DNA from: Mycobacterium sp. JS623
Lineage (GTDB): Bacteria > Actinomycetota > Actinomycetes > Mycobacteriales > Mycobacteriaceae
DNA length: 64,000 nt
Assembly (NCBI RefSeq): GCF_000328565.1
Contig: NC_019966.1
Location: 806,001 to 870,000, forward strand
Reading direction: 5' to 3'
The number at the start of each line of letters is the position of its first letter. The stretch's first letter is position 1. The notes beneath the pieces were generated by a model, which ran no database searches, was not told the DNA's origin, and saw only the letters and a list, made by a program, of their open reading frames with translations. A program made the position numbers and the translations under genes. Positions 44,805 through 55,422 of this stretch are shown piece after piece.

Positions 44805-45467
44805 ATGGCTGACCATGACCGCGCCGCCGCGCGCCGGGAGATCACCGACGCCCTGATCGCCGCCCTTGACCGACGTCATGAAGTTCTGGATGCGATCGTG
44901 GACGCCGAGAACCGGCCGGCGGCCGTCGAGGCGGTAACCGCGTTGCTCGGCGTCGCGCCGCTGGCCGCGGAAGCGGTGGTCGCGATGCCGTTGCACCGAC
45001 TCACCAAGGACTCGCGCCGACAGATTGCGGCCGAACTCGAAGATCTCAACAGCCGGCTGACCTTCACCCTGATCGAGCGACCCGAGAGCTCCGGCGAACA
45101 TGTGGTGCTGCGGCCGTTCTCCCGTGAGGCGGACCGGAACCTCTTCGAAGTCAGGACGACCGATATCGGTGCCGCCGGTGACGGATCCGGCGGGCCGGCA
45201 GGCAGCCTCGACGATGAGATCGGCTCGGCTGTCGGACGCATCGATGCCGAGGACGCGGTCTGGCTGGTCGCCGAAAAGGGAACGCAGGCAGTCGGAATGG
45301 TGTTCGGTGAGTTGGCGGGCGGCGAGGTGAACGTGCGGGTCTGGATCCATCCCGACCACCGGCAGCATGGCTACGGCACCGCGGCGCTGCGCAAGGCGCG
45401 ATCGGAGATGGCGGCCTATTTCCCAGCCGTGCCGTTGGTCATTCGCGCGCCCGGCTCCGCCGAATAA
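44805..45467 (+). CDS. GNAT acetyltransferase fused to a GyrA-like helical segment
   Basis: Residues about 5-85 (REITDALIAALDRRHEVLDA, LLGVAPLAAEAVVAMPLHRL) follow the pattern of the GyrA C-gate/coiled-coil region (LVKALDALDEVIALI, LLDIDEIQAQAILDMQLRRL). The C-terminal ~130 residues are a GNAT fold with a QHGYGTAAL acetyl-CoA loop. TACGCT lies seven bases before the ATG and no Shine-Dalgarno is seen, so it may be leaderless. The substrate is unknown; an interaction with type II topoisomerase is a guess from the N-terminus. Confidence 0.7.
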   Translation: MADHDRAAARREITDALIAALDRRHEVLDAIVDAENRPAAVEAVTALLGVAPLAAEAVVAMPLHRLTKDSRRQIAAELEDLNSRLTFTLIERPESSGEHVVLRPFSREADRNLFEVRTTDIGAAGDGSGGPAGSLDDEIGSAVGRIDAEDAVWLVAEKGTQAVGMVFGELAGGEVNVRVWIHPDHRQHGYGTAALRKARSEMAAYFPAVPLVIRAPGSAE

Positions 45468-45475
45468 GGCGACGT

Positions 45476-46090
45476 TCAGCCTGCGAGCGCCGCTTCGAAG
45501 AACGCCAGCTCCAGACTCATCGCCCGCCGGTAGGTCGTATGCACGGCGGGGGTGTCGTCGTCTTGTTCGTCGAGCAGTTGCTCCAGCCGGGCGGCCAATG
45601 TCTGGAAGCTCGGGTCGGCGTAGGTCTGCACCCACTCCGCGTACGGTCCGGCAGCGCCCGCATCAAGCGATGCACCGAGCCAGGCGTAGAGGCGCATGCA
45701 CGGCGTCATCGCCGCGAACACCAGGGCCAGGCCACCGGTGGCGGCGGTCGCCAGCAGGAATTCGGTGTAGGCCAGGGTCGCCGATGTCGGCACCACGCCG
45801 GCCATCTCGATGCCCCACCGGGCGGCGTAAGACGAGTGCAGGCCGAGTTCCTCGCGCACCCCGCCGAGCAGATCGGCCAGCGCGAGCAGTGTGGGTGTGT
45901 CTGTACTACGTGCGAGAGCCAATGCGTATGCGCGGGCGAAGGATTCGAGGAAGAAGGCGTCCTGCGCGACGTAGCCGGCGAAGACTTCACGGGGTAGGGA
46001 GCCGTCACCGAGGCGGCTCACGAAAGGGTGCGCGAGCGCCGCGGCCGCCAAGTCGCCGTTGTCGGCCCACAGCCGAGCGGACAGCGTCAT
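45476..46090 (-). CDS. TenA-family protein (second of pair)
   Basis: The 204-residue all-helical protein has the TenA signature HPFVSRLGDGSLPREVFAGY, VAQDAFFLESFARAYALAL, and TAATGGLALVFAAMTPCMRL (the candidate nucleophile Cys region). TenA enzymes hydrolyse aminopyrimidine thiamine-salvage intermediates. Its start overlaps the upstream TenA-like stop by four bases. Confidence 0.75.
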   Translation of the reverse strand: MTLSARLWADNGDLAAAALAHPFVSRLGDGSLPREVFAGYVAQDAFFLESFARAYALALARSTDTPTLLALADLLGGVREELGLHSSYAARWGIEMAGVVPTSATLAYTEFLLATAATGGLALVFAAMTPCMRLYAWLGASLDAGAAGPYAEWVQTYADPSFQTLAARLEQLLDEQDDDTPAVHTTYRRAMSLELAFFEAALAG

Positions 46091-46662
46091 GCCAGCGCCA
46101 TGTCCCAGAACGCCACCTCGTGCGTCAGCACATCGGCGACTAGCTCGTCGTGTCGGTCCGGGACGGCCAGGACGCCGAGCGCGTCGACGTAGTCCGCGAA
46201 CGCCGGCGCCGACCAGTGCTCGATGAATTCACCGAACGGGGAGGTGGCCGACGCGGCGAAGGCCCATGCGAGCAGGTACACCCGCTCGAGCACCCACAGC
46301 GCTGTCACCGCCGCCTCAAACGGCGTGGCATCGAGCCGGCCCAGGAGTTCGCGGTAGCCGAGCGCCGGCGGTAGCGCCGGCTGTTCCAGGTTGATCCCCC
46401 TCCGCGCGGCCTGGTCTTCGAACCAGTCCAGTTCCGCGACCAGAGCCATGCATCCCCCGGCGAGCACCGTCTGAGCAGTTCGCGGCGCTCGTGCCAGCAG
46501 CCGAGCCTGGAAGGTCAGCAGGTCAGCGACGAACAGCGCGTCCTGCACGAGCCATCGGTCAAACGCAGAATCGGTGATCGTCCCGTCGCGCACCGCTTCG
46601 AGAAAGGGATGCCGGGTAGCGGCGGACCACAGCGAATCAAGCACGACCCGAAGGATAGTCAC
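46087..46662 (-). CDS. TenA-like protein (first of pair)
   Basis: The 191-residue protein is related to its downstream neighbour: HPFLEAVRDGTITDSAFDRW, LVQDALFVADLLTFQARLLA, and TALWVLERVYLLAWAFAA. The Cys of canonical TenA is not seen at the expected place. It may be a diverged, perhaps heterodimeric, partner. The two form an overlapping gene pair. Confidence 0.65.
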   Translation of the reverse strand: MTILRVVLDSLWSAATRHPFLEAVRDGTITDSAFDRWLVQDALFVADLLTFQARLLARAPRTAQTVLAGGCMALVAELDWFEDQAARRGINLEQPALPPALGYRELLGRLDATPFEAAVTALWVLERVYLLAWAFAASATSPFGEFIEHWSAPAFADYVDALGVLAVPDRHDELVADVLTHEVAFWDMALA

Positions 46663-46713
46663 GGTCCGGCGGCGGCCTGATCACTCCCACAGGACGGCAC
46701 GCCATGATGGGGA

Positions 46714-47385
46714 GTGATGAATAGCGCACGGGTGAACCGGACCATGCTTGCCCTCGGGGTGGCCCTGGGCGTGGTCGTGGCATTGCTGATGGGCGGACCG
46801 ACCACAGCGGTTGCCCATGCGGCCGCCGCGGCGCCCGCGGGGGATGCCCTCTCGATCGGCGACCCGGACGCCCTCGGGCAGATCGATCTGTACGTGGATC
46901 CACTGTGCCCGTACAGCGGGAAAATGGTCCGCGCTAAGGGCGACGAAATCGGTCGACGCATCGAGGCCGGCACGCTTCGCGTCAACCTTCGATTCGTGGA
47001 CTTCCTCGACAAGTACTCGGCCAGCGCGACCTACGACAGTCGAGCGATCTACGCGGCCTACGTTGTCGCCGACCAGTCGCGATCGAGCGACATCACATGG
47101 CGCTTCGTCCAGCAGATCTATTCGGCCGATCAACAACCGAAAGAAAAAGGGCCGACGGACCTCGACAACAACCAGCTCGCCGAGTTGGCCGACCGCGCCG
47201 GCGCACCGCAACCTGCGCAAGATCTCATCAGAATTGGCCTGCCGATCGGTTACGACGCCCATGCCATCACAGCCAACAACTTCGCACTGCTGCACCAGTT
47301 TCCAAAGCCTGGCGTTCCGCTCGTCGTGATCAATCATCAGCCCGTCGACGGAGCATCGGACTGGCTGGCCCAACTGCCCGGCTGA
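46714..47385 (+). CDS. Secreted DsbA-like thioredoxin-fold protein
   Basis: The 223-residue protein has an N-terminal signal/anchor (MLALGVALGVVVALLMGG) and a DsbA-type thioredoxin fold. The active-site position is DPLCPYSGKM, i.e. CPYS instead of CxxC, so it has only one cysteine of the redox pair. The cis-Pro loop is PGVPLVVINHQPV. A monothiol enzyme or isomerase/binding role is possible. TGGGGA precedes GTG 46714. Confidence 0.75.
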   Translation: MMNSARVNRTMLALGVALGVVVALLMGGPTTAVAHAAAAAPAGDALSIGDPDALGQIDLYVDPLCPYSGKMVRAKGDEIGRRIEAGTLRVNLRFVDFLDKYSASATYDSRAIYAAYVVADQSRSSDITWRFVQQIYSADQQPKEKGPTDLDNNQLAELADRAGAPQPAQDLIRIGLPIGYDAHAITANNFALLHQFPKPGVPLVVINHQPVDGASDWLAQLPG

Positions 47386-47505
47386 GAGACGCACTGCGGT
47401 TGTAACACGATTAGGTCAGCTAACGATCTTCAGATCGAGACGCGTATCGATTCGGCACAGTGGCTATACGGCATCGAGCGCACAGGACATCAAACGAAGG
47501 ACTAA

Positions 47506-49737
<2,232 letters not shown>

Positions 49738-49744
49738 GGAGTTT

Positions 49745-49945
49745 CAGGCGGCGCCGCGGAGACGTCGGATTCGAATTCGGCGCGTTGGTCGGGGTCGTTG
49801 ATCATGCGCAGGAAGGCGCGGTGGGAGTCGCGGCCTTGGGAGTCCCAGGCGGCCTGCATCTGGCGTTGGCGGTCGCGGTATTCGGTGCTGGTCGATGGGT
49901 TCGTCGGGGGCGGTGGTGGCTGATCATGGTGCCGTACTGGGAAGA
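49745..49945 (-). pseudogene. Third jetA fragment
   Basis: About 200 bases match jetA around 32500-32700. On the minus strand NTEYRDRQRQM is joined, across a five-codon deletion, to QAAWDSQGRDSHRAFLRMIN and then DPDQRAEFESDV. It is bordered on one side by the MFS gene and on the other by an HNH-type fragment. No cassette copy accompanies it. Confidence 0.7.
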
Positions 49946-50213
49946 TGGCGGCCCCACCGAACTGTTCAACCTGGTACTGCTGTGCCCGTATCACCATCGG
50001 CTACATCACCGCGGCGTCATCACCATCACCGGACCCGCCGACCATCTGATCGTCACCGACAGCGACGGCCAACCACTCAGCGCAGCATCGCTCGCGCGTC
50101 CACCGACCCAACCCCCACCCGATGTCCCACCCTGGAACGGGCCCCTGGGCGAGCGCGCCGACTGGTGGTGGTATGAACCCTTCCAACCACAACCACCACC
50201 AACAGACAACTGA
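49926..50213 (+). pseudogene. C-terminal fragment of a 13E12-type HNH protein
   Basis: The frame reads VPYWEDGGPTELFNLVLLCP, YHHRLHHRGVITITGP, the HNH core of mycobacterial DUF222/13E12-repeat proteins, followed by their usual Pro-rich, Trp-containing end. The large N-terminal part and the first His of the HNH motif are missing. It joins directly to the jetA fragment. Confidence 0.7.
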
Positions 50214-50259
50214 CGCGTGGTACACCAAACGTGTTGGCGCGTAACTGGCTTCGTTCGCG

Positions 50260-50289
50260 TTGCGCGCACTGGTGACGTGCGGCGCAACT
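50260..50289. terminator. Hairpin downstream of the HNH fragment
   Basis: GTTGCGCGCAC and GTGCGGCGCAAC flank the loop TGGTGAC, with one bulged base. It lies 47 bases past the HNH stop and could terminate transcription from either side. Confidence 0.4.
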
Positions 50290-50566
50290 GTTCTCGTTCG
50301 TCGGTGTTTTGAAGGCCGGTGTCCTACAGATCGCTCACGCCTCCTGATGCGAAGCAGTCGATCTCGTATGTGGTCTGTTTCGAGCAGCCATGAGCAGAAC
50401 ACGTTGAGAGGCGGACCCCTCCCGTTATCGCGTGCCCGCAGCACGGAAGCTGTCCCGTAATGAGAGGAACTCAAGGGGGTATCTCGGAAAGGCCGCATGC
50501 ATCGATTGCGCATCGAATGGTTACGATGGCGTCGATGCAACTGATGGCAACGCAACGAAAGGTGCC
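50290..50566. other. Upstream region of the glycosyltransferase
   Basis: No gene was seen. GAAAGG lies just before the ATG at 50567. TACGAT near 50522 is a weak -10 candidate. Confidence 0.3.
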
Positions 50567-51877
50567 ATGGCCCGATATCTCTTAGCCGCAAGCCCGCTTG
50601 CCGGTCATGTCATGCCTATGCTGCGCATCGCCGCGGATCTGCAGGGGCGCGGCCACCACGTCACCATGCTCACCGGTGCGCAATACCGCGATCGGATTAG
50701 CCGCTGCGGTATTCACACCATTGACCTGCCTCTAGCGGGGCAGCCTTCTGCGCAATGCGGTAGAAGCGTTGTCAGCACGTGGCTTCCCACGCTGATGAAC
50801 CGGTTGTTGGCCGGCCGCAGCGAAATGCGCTCGGTGTTCATCGATCCCATGACAGCGCAATACGAGGCGCTTCTTGGCGCACTGCACTCTGCAGACGTCG
50901 ATGCGGTGTTGTGCGACGTCGCGTTCACCGGCGCAGTGCCGTTGATCTTGAGCAAGCTGCGCCGTCCGCCGATTGTCGTGTGCGGCGTGGGCCCGCTGAC
51001 CTTGTCCAGTGCCGACACGCCGCCGTTCGGAATGGCCTGGCAGCCACGCCCGAACACCGACTACCGGATGATGAACCGGTTCGTGCACCATGTCCTGTTC
51101 GCCGACATTCAAGCCGAGTTCAACCGCTGTGTAAGCGATCTCGGGTCCCCACCGTCGCCGGTGTTTCTCACCGACTGGCCGGTGCTCGCCGATCGGCTGC
51201 TGCAGCTGACCATTCCCGCGCTCGAATTCCCGCGCCGCGACTTGCCGCCCTCCGTGGTTTTCACCGGCCCGGTCCTCCCTCGTGCAGAGTCGACCGAGTC
51301 CCCGACGCCCGGTTGGCTCACCGACCGCCCCGCCTCGACGGTGGTACACGTGACACAGGGCACCTGGAACAACGACGACCCGGCTGACCTGATCCGGCCG
51401 ACGCTCGACGCACTCGGGCAGCGCAGCGACCTGCTGCTCGTCGTGACTACCGGCCGGCCAGGGCAGACGACGGTGCCCGGCCGGGTCCCGTCGAACACCT
51501 ACATCACCGACTATCTGCCCTACAGCGAGCTGCTGCCCTACGTCGACGTGATGATCACCAACGGCGGTTACGGCGGGGTGCATGAGGCGCTCTCTCATGG
51601 CATCCCGTTGATCATCGCGGGGGGCAGCGCCGACAAGCCCGAGGTGGCTGCGCGCGTGCGCGCCACCGGAGCAGGCATCACCCTTGACGCCAAACGACTT
51701 TCACCGTCGCGCATCTCCATAGCCGTCGACGACATCCTCTCGAATGCGCGCTATCGCGCCGCCGCTCGCGTGCTGGCCGCCGACATCGCCGAAACGAATG
51801 CCTTCGACACGATCGCCGACACGCTCACGGGCTTCACGCCAGAACACCGGCCAGTTCCGCTGCGACTAGAGCAATGA
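50567..51877 (+). CDS. UGT/MGT-type glycosyltransferase (GT1)
   Basis: The 436-residue GT-B enzyme starts MARYLLAASPLAGHVMPMLR (N-terminal Rossmann with the GHV loop). It ends with the nucleotide-sugar site NGGYGGVHEALSHGIPLII. The family glycosylates lipids, macrolides or other small acceptors; mycobacterial relatives are found in glycopeptidolipid or phenolic glycolipid pathways. ATG 50567 is selected over an upstream ATG at 50432 because of GAAAGG and the family's normal N-terminus. Confidence 0.85.
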   Translation: MARYLLAASPLAGHVMPMLRIAADLQGRGHHVTMLTGAQYRDRISRCGIHTIDLPLAGQPSAQCGRSVVSTWLPTLMNRLLAGRSEMRSVFIDPMTAQYEALLGALHSADVDAVLCDVAFTGAVPLILSKLRRPPIVVCGVGPLTLSSADTPPFGMAWQPRPNTDYRMMNRFVHHVLFADIQAEFNRCVSDLGSPPSPVFLTDWPVLADRLLQLTIPALEFPRRDLPPSVVFTGPVLPRAESTESPTPGWLTDRPASTVVHVTQGTWNNDDPADLIRPTLDALGQRSDLLLVVTTGRPGQTTVPGRVPSNTYITDYLPYSELLPYVDVMITNGGYGGVHEALSHGIPLIIAGGSADKPEVAARVRATGAGITLDAKRLSPSRISIAVDDILSNARYRAAARVLAADIAETNAFDTIADTLTGFTPEHRPVPLRLEQ

Positions 51878-51879
51878 AT

Positions 51880-52662
51880 TCATCGGCGGCGAACCGCGAT
51901 CGCCGCACCCACCACGACCACTGCCGCCACGGCCGCCGTTGCCGACAACGTCACGCTGCCCCGGTCCGCGGCGCCGATTGCGATCGCCACCAGCGCCCAT
52001 AACGTGCCAGCCACGTAACTGGGAGAGCCGCGCAACATCGCCGTCATCCCCAACGCGAACACCGAGGCGATCACCAACACTGCGAACTGCCACCACGGCG
52101 CCGACGCAGACAGGCCAGAATTGATCAGCGCCGCAGCAACATTCGCGAACACCGCAATGCTGCTCCACCCCAGGTAGACGCCGAACGTCACCGTCGCCAA
52201 CACGGCCAGCCACCGCGGACACGTCATATCGTGTGACCGTCGGACCAGCAGCCGCATGATGTGGATCAACGCCGACACCATCACCGCGAAGACCACCACG
52301 CTGACCCACAGCCAATCCTGCGCGGCCACCACCAGCCACACGCTGAACCCGACGAACACCACGCTGGCGTCGATGAGCAGGCTCGTCTCCCACCACGCGC
52401 CGAGCCCGTAGCGCAGGACCGCCACCGCCGTCGCCGCACTCAGCGCAGTGATCAAACCCCACAGGCCGAACGCGTACCCGGCCGGCGTGATCAGAGCCTC
52501 GTTCGTGGCGCCCGTCTCGAGGAAATTACCGGCGAGCGCTTCGGCGACGAACGGCGCGGGCAACTGGCTCAGCGCCAGCACCGCAGCGATCCATCGCCAC
52601 CTCACCACTGCTCTTGGCTCGATGCTCGTTGTGTTGGCCAACTCGTCTCCCTTCGGACCCAC
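51880..52662 (-). CDS. TspO/MBR-related membrane protein
   Basis: The 260-residue protein has about eight hydrophobic segments and the TspO-like sequence ALITPAGYAFGLWGLITALS, then several Trp-rich helices. It is longer than classical five-helix TspO and resembles the actinobacterial tryptophan-rich sensory group. Ligands of such proteins include tetrapyrroles. It converges on the glycosyltransferase gene with two bases between stops. Confidence 0.6.
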   Translation of the reverse strand: MGPKGDELANTTSIEPRAVVRWRWIAAVLALSQLPAPFVAEALAGNFLETGATNEALITPAGYAFGLWGLITALSAATAVAVLRYGLGAWWETSLLIDASVVFVGFSVWLVVAAQDWLWVSVVVFAVMVSALIHIMRLLVRRSHDMTCPRWLAVLATVTFGVYLGWSSIAVFANVAAALINSGLSASAPWWQFAVLVIASVFALGMTAMLRGSPSYVAGTLWALVAIAIGAADRGSVTLSATAAVAAVVVVGAAIAVRRR

Positions 52663-52710
52663 GGTCTACAGGGATTCGGAGCAGCGACGCCTTTGGATGG
52701 GACATGAAAA

Positions 52711-52747
52711 TGCCCGCCTGTCAGCGACATTCGCTCACAGGCGGGCA
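52711..52747 (-). terminator. Strong intrinsic terminator
   Basis: TGCCCGCCTGT-C-AGCGA, loop CAT, TCGCT-C-ACAGGCGGGCA forms a 17-bp stem with a single C-C mismatch. On the minus strand it is followed by TTTTC. It lies 10 bases after the stop of the 52757-53725 gene. Confidence 0.85.
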
Positions 52748-52756
52748 TCCGGGCGG

Positions 52757-53725
52757 CTAGGTGCTGATACCGACCACTTCTTGAGCGATATCAGCAAGCC
52801 GCGTCTGGGCGGCCGACACGACGCGCGCACGATTCTTGTGCGCCTCCTCGTAGGCCACGATCGCGCGGACGTCGCTCGGATCGGTGAGCTCCTTGACCTC
52901 CGCGACCGCGTCGGCGACCGTCAGTTCGTCGTAGTCCGGGATCGGCAACTCGGAGGCGTCGAGCACCCCGCCGGCGGCACGGGCGGAGTGCAGCGCGTCG
53001 GCGGCCTTGCCTGCGCCTTCGTCGCGGACGACCTCTTCCGCACGCTGTAGCGCCGCATCGCGCGAAGCGCCCAGTGCCTTGAGCGTCACTTCACTGGCCC
53101 GCTGGGCGCGACGCCGCAGCTCCTCGACCGCCGGGCCGGTCGAGCGCAGCGCTTCGACAGCCCGGTCGACCGACTGCGCCGACCACGACATCGGCAGATT
53201 GAACAGCTTGATCGCGGTGCCCGCGGTGGCCTGCAGCGGCGTGCGCCGCAGGGCGGCCGGGCCACCGAGCGCGTCTTCGGCCAGCACAGTCGTCAGCCAA
53301 TTGACCGTGGCCGAATGCGCGGTGATCAGCCGGTCGGCGAGGTCCTGCACGTCGGTGTGCTTGCCCGCGACGGCGAGCGCCTTGATGTAGCGGGCACGGT
53401 CGAGCAGCTGGTCCTCCAGCGCGAGGTCGCCGAGCAGCGCCTCGTCGAACGGCTGCGCCTGCTCGGTCAGCGCCTTGACCGCAGCCGCGGCGCGCCCGAG
53501 GAAGGGCCCGATCGTGTCGGGAAAACCGCCGAGGTTCCTGATCGCCTTCTGAATGGCCTCGGCGCGGATGCGGCCGTTGTTGGCGTTCTGCGACAGCTCC
53601 TTGCGCACCGCCTCGGTGCGGGCCTGCGCGACGCGCGTCTCCGCGACCTGGATTTCTGTATGGGTGAGATCGAGCATGGTGCGCAGCTGCGCGAGCAGCC
53701 TGGTTTCGGTGTCTGGTGCAGACAT
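52757..53725 (-). CDS. All-helical ferritin-like/coiled-coil protein of unknown function
   Basis: The 322-residue protein has no membrane segment and is nearly all helix, with many Ala/Arg/Glu. Candidate metal-ligand-like residues exist (LALEDQLLDRARYIKAL, IVAYEEAHKNRARV), consistent with a ferritin-like four-helix bundle, but the assignment is tentative. A ribosome-site-like GAGAGGGC precedes the ATG. It is transcribed alone and ends in the strong terminator. Confidence 0.65.
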   Translation of the reverse strand: MSAPDTETRLLAQLRTMLDLTHTEIQVAETRVAQARTEAVRKELSQNANNGRIRAEAIQKAIRNLGGFPDTIGPFLGRAAAAVKALTEQAQPFDEALLGDLALEDQLLDRARYIKALAVAGKHTDVQDLADRLITAHSATVNWLTTVLAEDALGGPAALRRTPLQATAGTAIKLFNLPMSWSAQSVDRAVEALRSTGPAVEELRRRAQRASEVTLKALGASRDAALQRAEEVVRDEGAGKAADALHSARAAGGVLDASELPIPDYDELTVADAVAEVKELTDPSDVRAIVAYEEAHKNRARVVSAAQTRLADIAQEVVGIST

Positions 53726-53922
53726 GGTGGATGAGCCCTCTCAAGTGTGTTGTGTGTGACGACTGTGCTTTCCGCACTCACCCATGCGGCTACCCACTAC
53801 CCGCATCAGAATTACGCCGCAGCTGCTGTGACATGAGTCACGCCCGTAATGCGTTTGGCAGGGCTTCTTCAACGACACGCCATGCCGATCTTCATCCCGT
53901 TAGTCGCCGATACCCCCTAGCG

Positions 53923-54390
53923 CTACAGCAGCGTCGCCTGGAGGGTATGCCGAAGCCAGTCCTGGTACTGGTCGCTGCTCCACTGCCACTGCCCGGTGAA
54001 CATGGCGTACACCTCGCTGCTCGTGAGCGCCCACAGGATGGCCGCCGCGTCCTCGACGGTCATCGAGTCAAGCAACGGACCGTTGGCGGCCACCCATTCC
54101 GCGACGGTCGTCATGGCCTGCCGCCGCTGCCGCAAGTTCAGATCGTCACGTAGCGAAGCGATTTCGGGGTTCGACCGCGGCCGCGTCCCGCAGCAGCGCA
54201 TTGTCGGGGCCGACGCGGCGCAACTGCGCGGTGACACCAACGGCGAAGCGCCGCAACTGCTCTCGTTGGTCGGTGCTTTGCCGGACGGTCTGCGGTCCCT
54301 CGCGCTCGAGAAAAGGGATGTCTTCGTCGTCGCCGCCGATGACATCGTCCATCACCTCACGGCTATGTTTGCGGCACACATGGCGTGGGC
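53923..54390 (-). pseudogene. TetR-family regulator, truncated and frameshifted
   Basis: The ligand-domain half of a TetR regulator is split over two frames. One reads EGPQTVRQSTDQREQLRRFA and ALLRDAAA. The other continues NPEIASLRDDLNLRQRRQAM to EDAAAILWALTSSEVYAMFT. The break is near 54170. The N-terminal DNA-binding helix-turn-helix is absent, the gene being cut where the DUF732 gene ends. Confidence 0.65.
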
Positions 54391-54395
54391 GGCGG

Positions 54396-55289
54396 CTACG
54401 GGTTGCCGAGGCGGACATGGATCCCGTGACTGGCGAGTTGGTCGAACGTGTAGATGAAGTCCCCGCGGTGGCTCACGGAAACGACGTATCGGTCCTGACC
54501 CTCTGTTATGGGGAAGGTGAACAGGAACGTGCATGTCGTCTCGTCGCCCTTGCCCTCCCCAAGTGACGTGGCGGTCAGAATTTCGCCTTTGCCGTTGCGG
54601 ACGACGACTTGCGTGGCGGGGGTGATATCGGCGTAGCCGTTGACTCCGTGACATGCCCCGTTGTCTGATGCGATCGAACTGACAACCGCATCTGGGCCGC
54701 CACCGGTCAGCACGAATGTACCTGTCACAGTGGCACTTTCGAGGACATGGAAGCCGGTGGCGAAGCGCGGGCAGAAAATGTCGACGGCGATCTTGTCGGC
54801 GGCCTGACCCTGTTGCGGGCCACCGTCGTCGAGTTGTCGGCAGACCTGCTTGCCGTGCGCAACCGCGTTGGCGTCGGAGTTGAACTGGCCGGCCAGTCCG
54901 GCATCGTGCAGCGTGGACAGGTAGACGTCCTCCGGCGGCGGTGAATGACGGCGTTGGGGAACGTGCAGCGCCCAAAACACCAGGGCCGCCATCACGATGA
55001 CCACGGCCGCCGCGCCGGTGCCCAGCCAGGTTGACCGGATACTGGTCCTGCCTCGCGCGGGCACATCGACGTAGTCGGGCAGCATGGCGCCACCGTCGGG
55101 ATCGTCGGCCTGGGCTCTGCCGTTGCGGACCCGCCTGGTGGGACGTCCGGCGACGTAGTACCGGCCTTCGTGCCGTGCAGTCGGGTCGGGACGCCATCCG
55201 GTCAGGGCGACGTCTTTGCCTGGGGCGCCGCATTTTTCGCAGACTCCGCTGCTGTCCACAGCTGAACCGCAAAATGGACATGCCGTCAC
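54396..55289 (-). CDS. Zinc-ribbon membrane protein with DUF732 domain
   Basis: From GTG 55289 the protein starts with a zinc ribbon (CPFCGSAVDSSGVCEKCG). It continues with a basic cytosolic linker, one membrane helix (GAAAVVIVMAALVFWALHVP, about 90-110), then an outer DUF732 domain (DVYLSTLHDAGLAGQFN, VAHGKQVCRQLDDGG). A beta-rich C-terminal domain with paired cysteines follows. DUF732 is common in mycobacterial secreted proteins. The function is unknown. Confidence 0.7.
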   Translation of the reverse strand: MTACPFCGSAVDSSGVCEKCGAPGKDVALTGWRPDPTARHEGRYYVAGRPTRRVRNGRAQADDPDGGAMLPDYVDVPARGRTSIRSTWLGTGAAAVVIVMAALVFWALHVPQRRHSPPPEDVYLSTLHDAGLAGQFNSDANAVAHGKQVCRQLDDGGPQQGQAADKIAVDIFCPRFATGFHVLESATVTGTFVLTGGGPDAVVSSIASDNGACHGVNGYADITPATQVVVRNGKGEILTATSLGEGKGDETTCTFLFTFPITEGQDRYVVSVSHRGDFIYTFDQLASHGIHVRLGNP

Positions 55290-55422
55290 GGCAGTACCCC
55301 AGCCTCTGACCGGTAGTCGGGCGACTGGAGCGAATCTGCCTTTGCGTCGCGGCGGAGCATCACCGCCATTGTCGCCCGTTCGCCCTGCTTTTTGGCGCCC
55401 GTTCGCGACTAGAACTCGAGTC

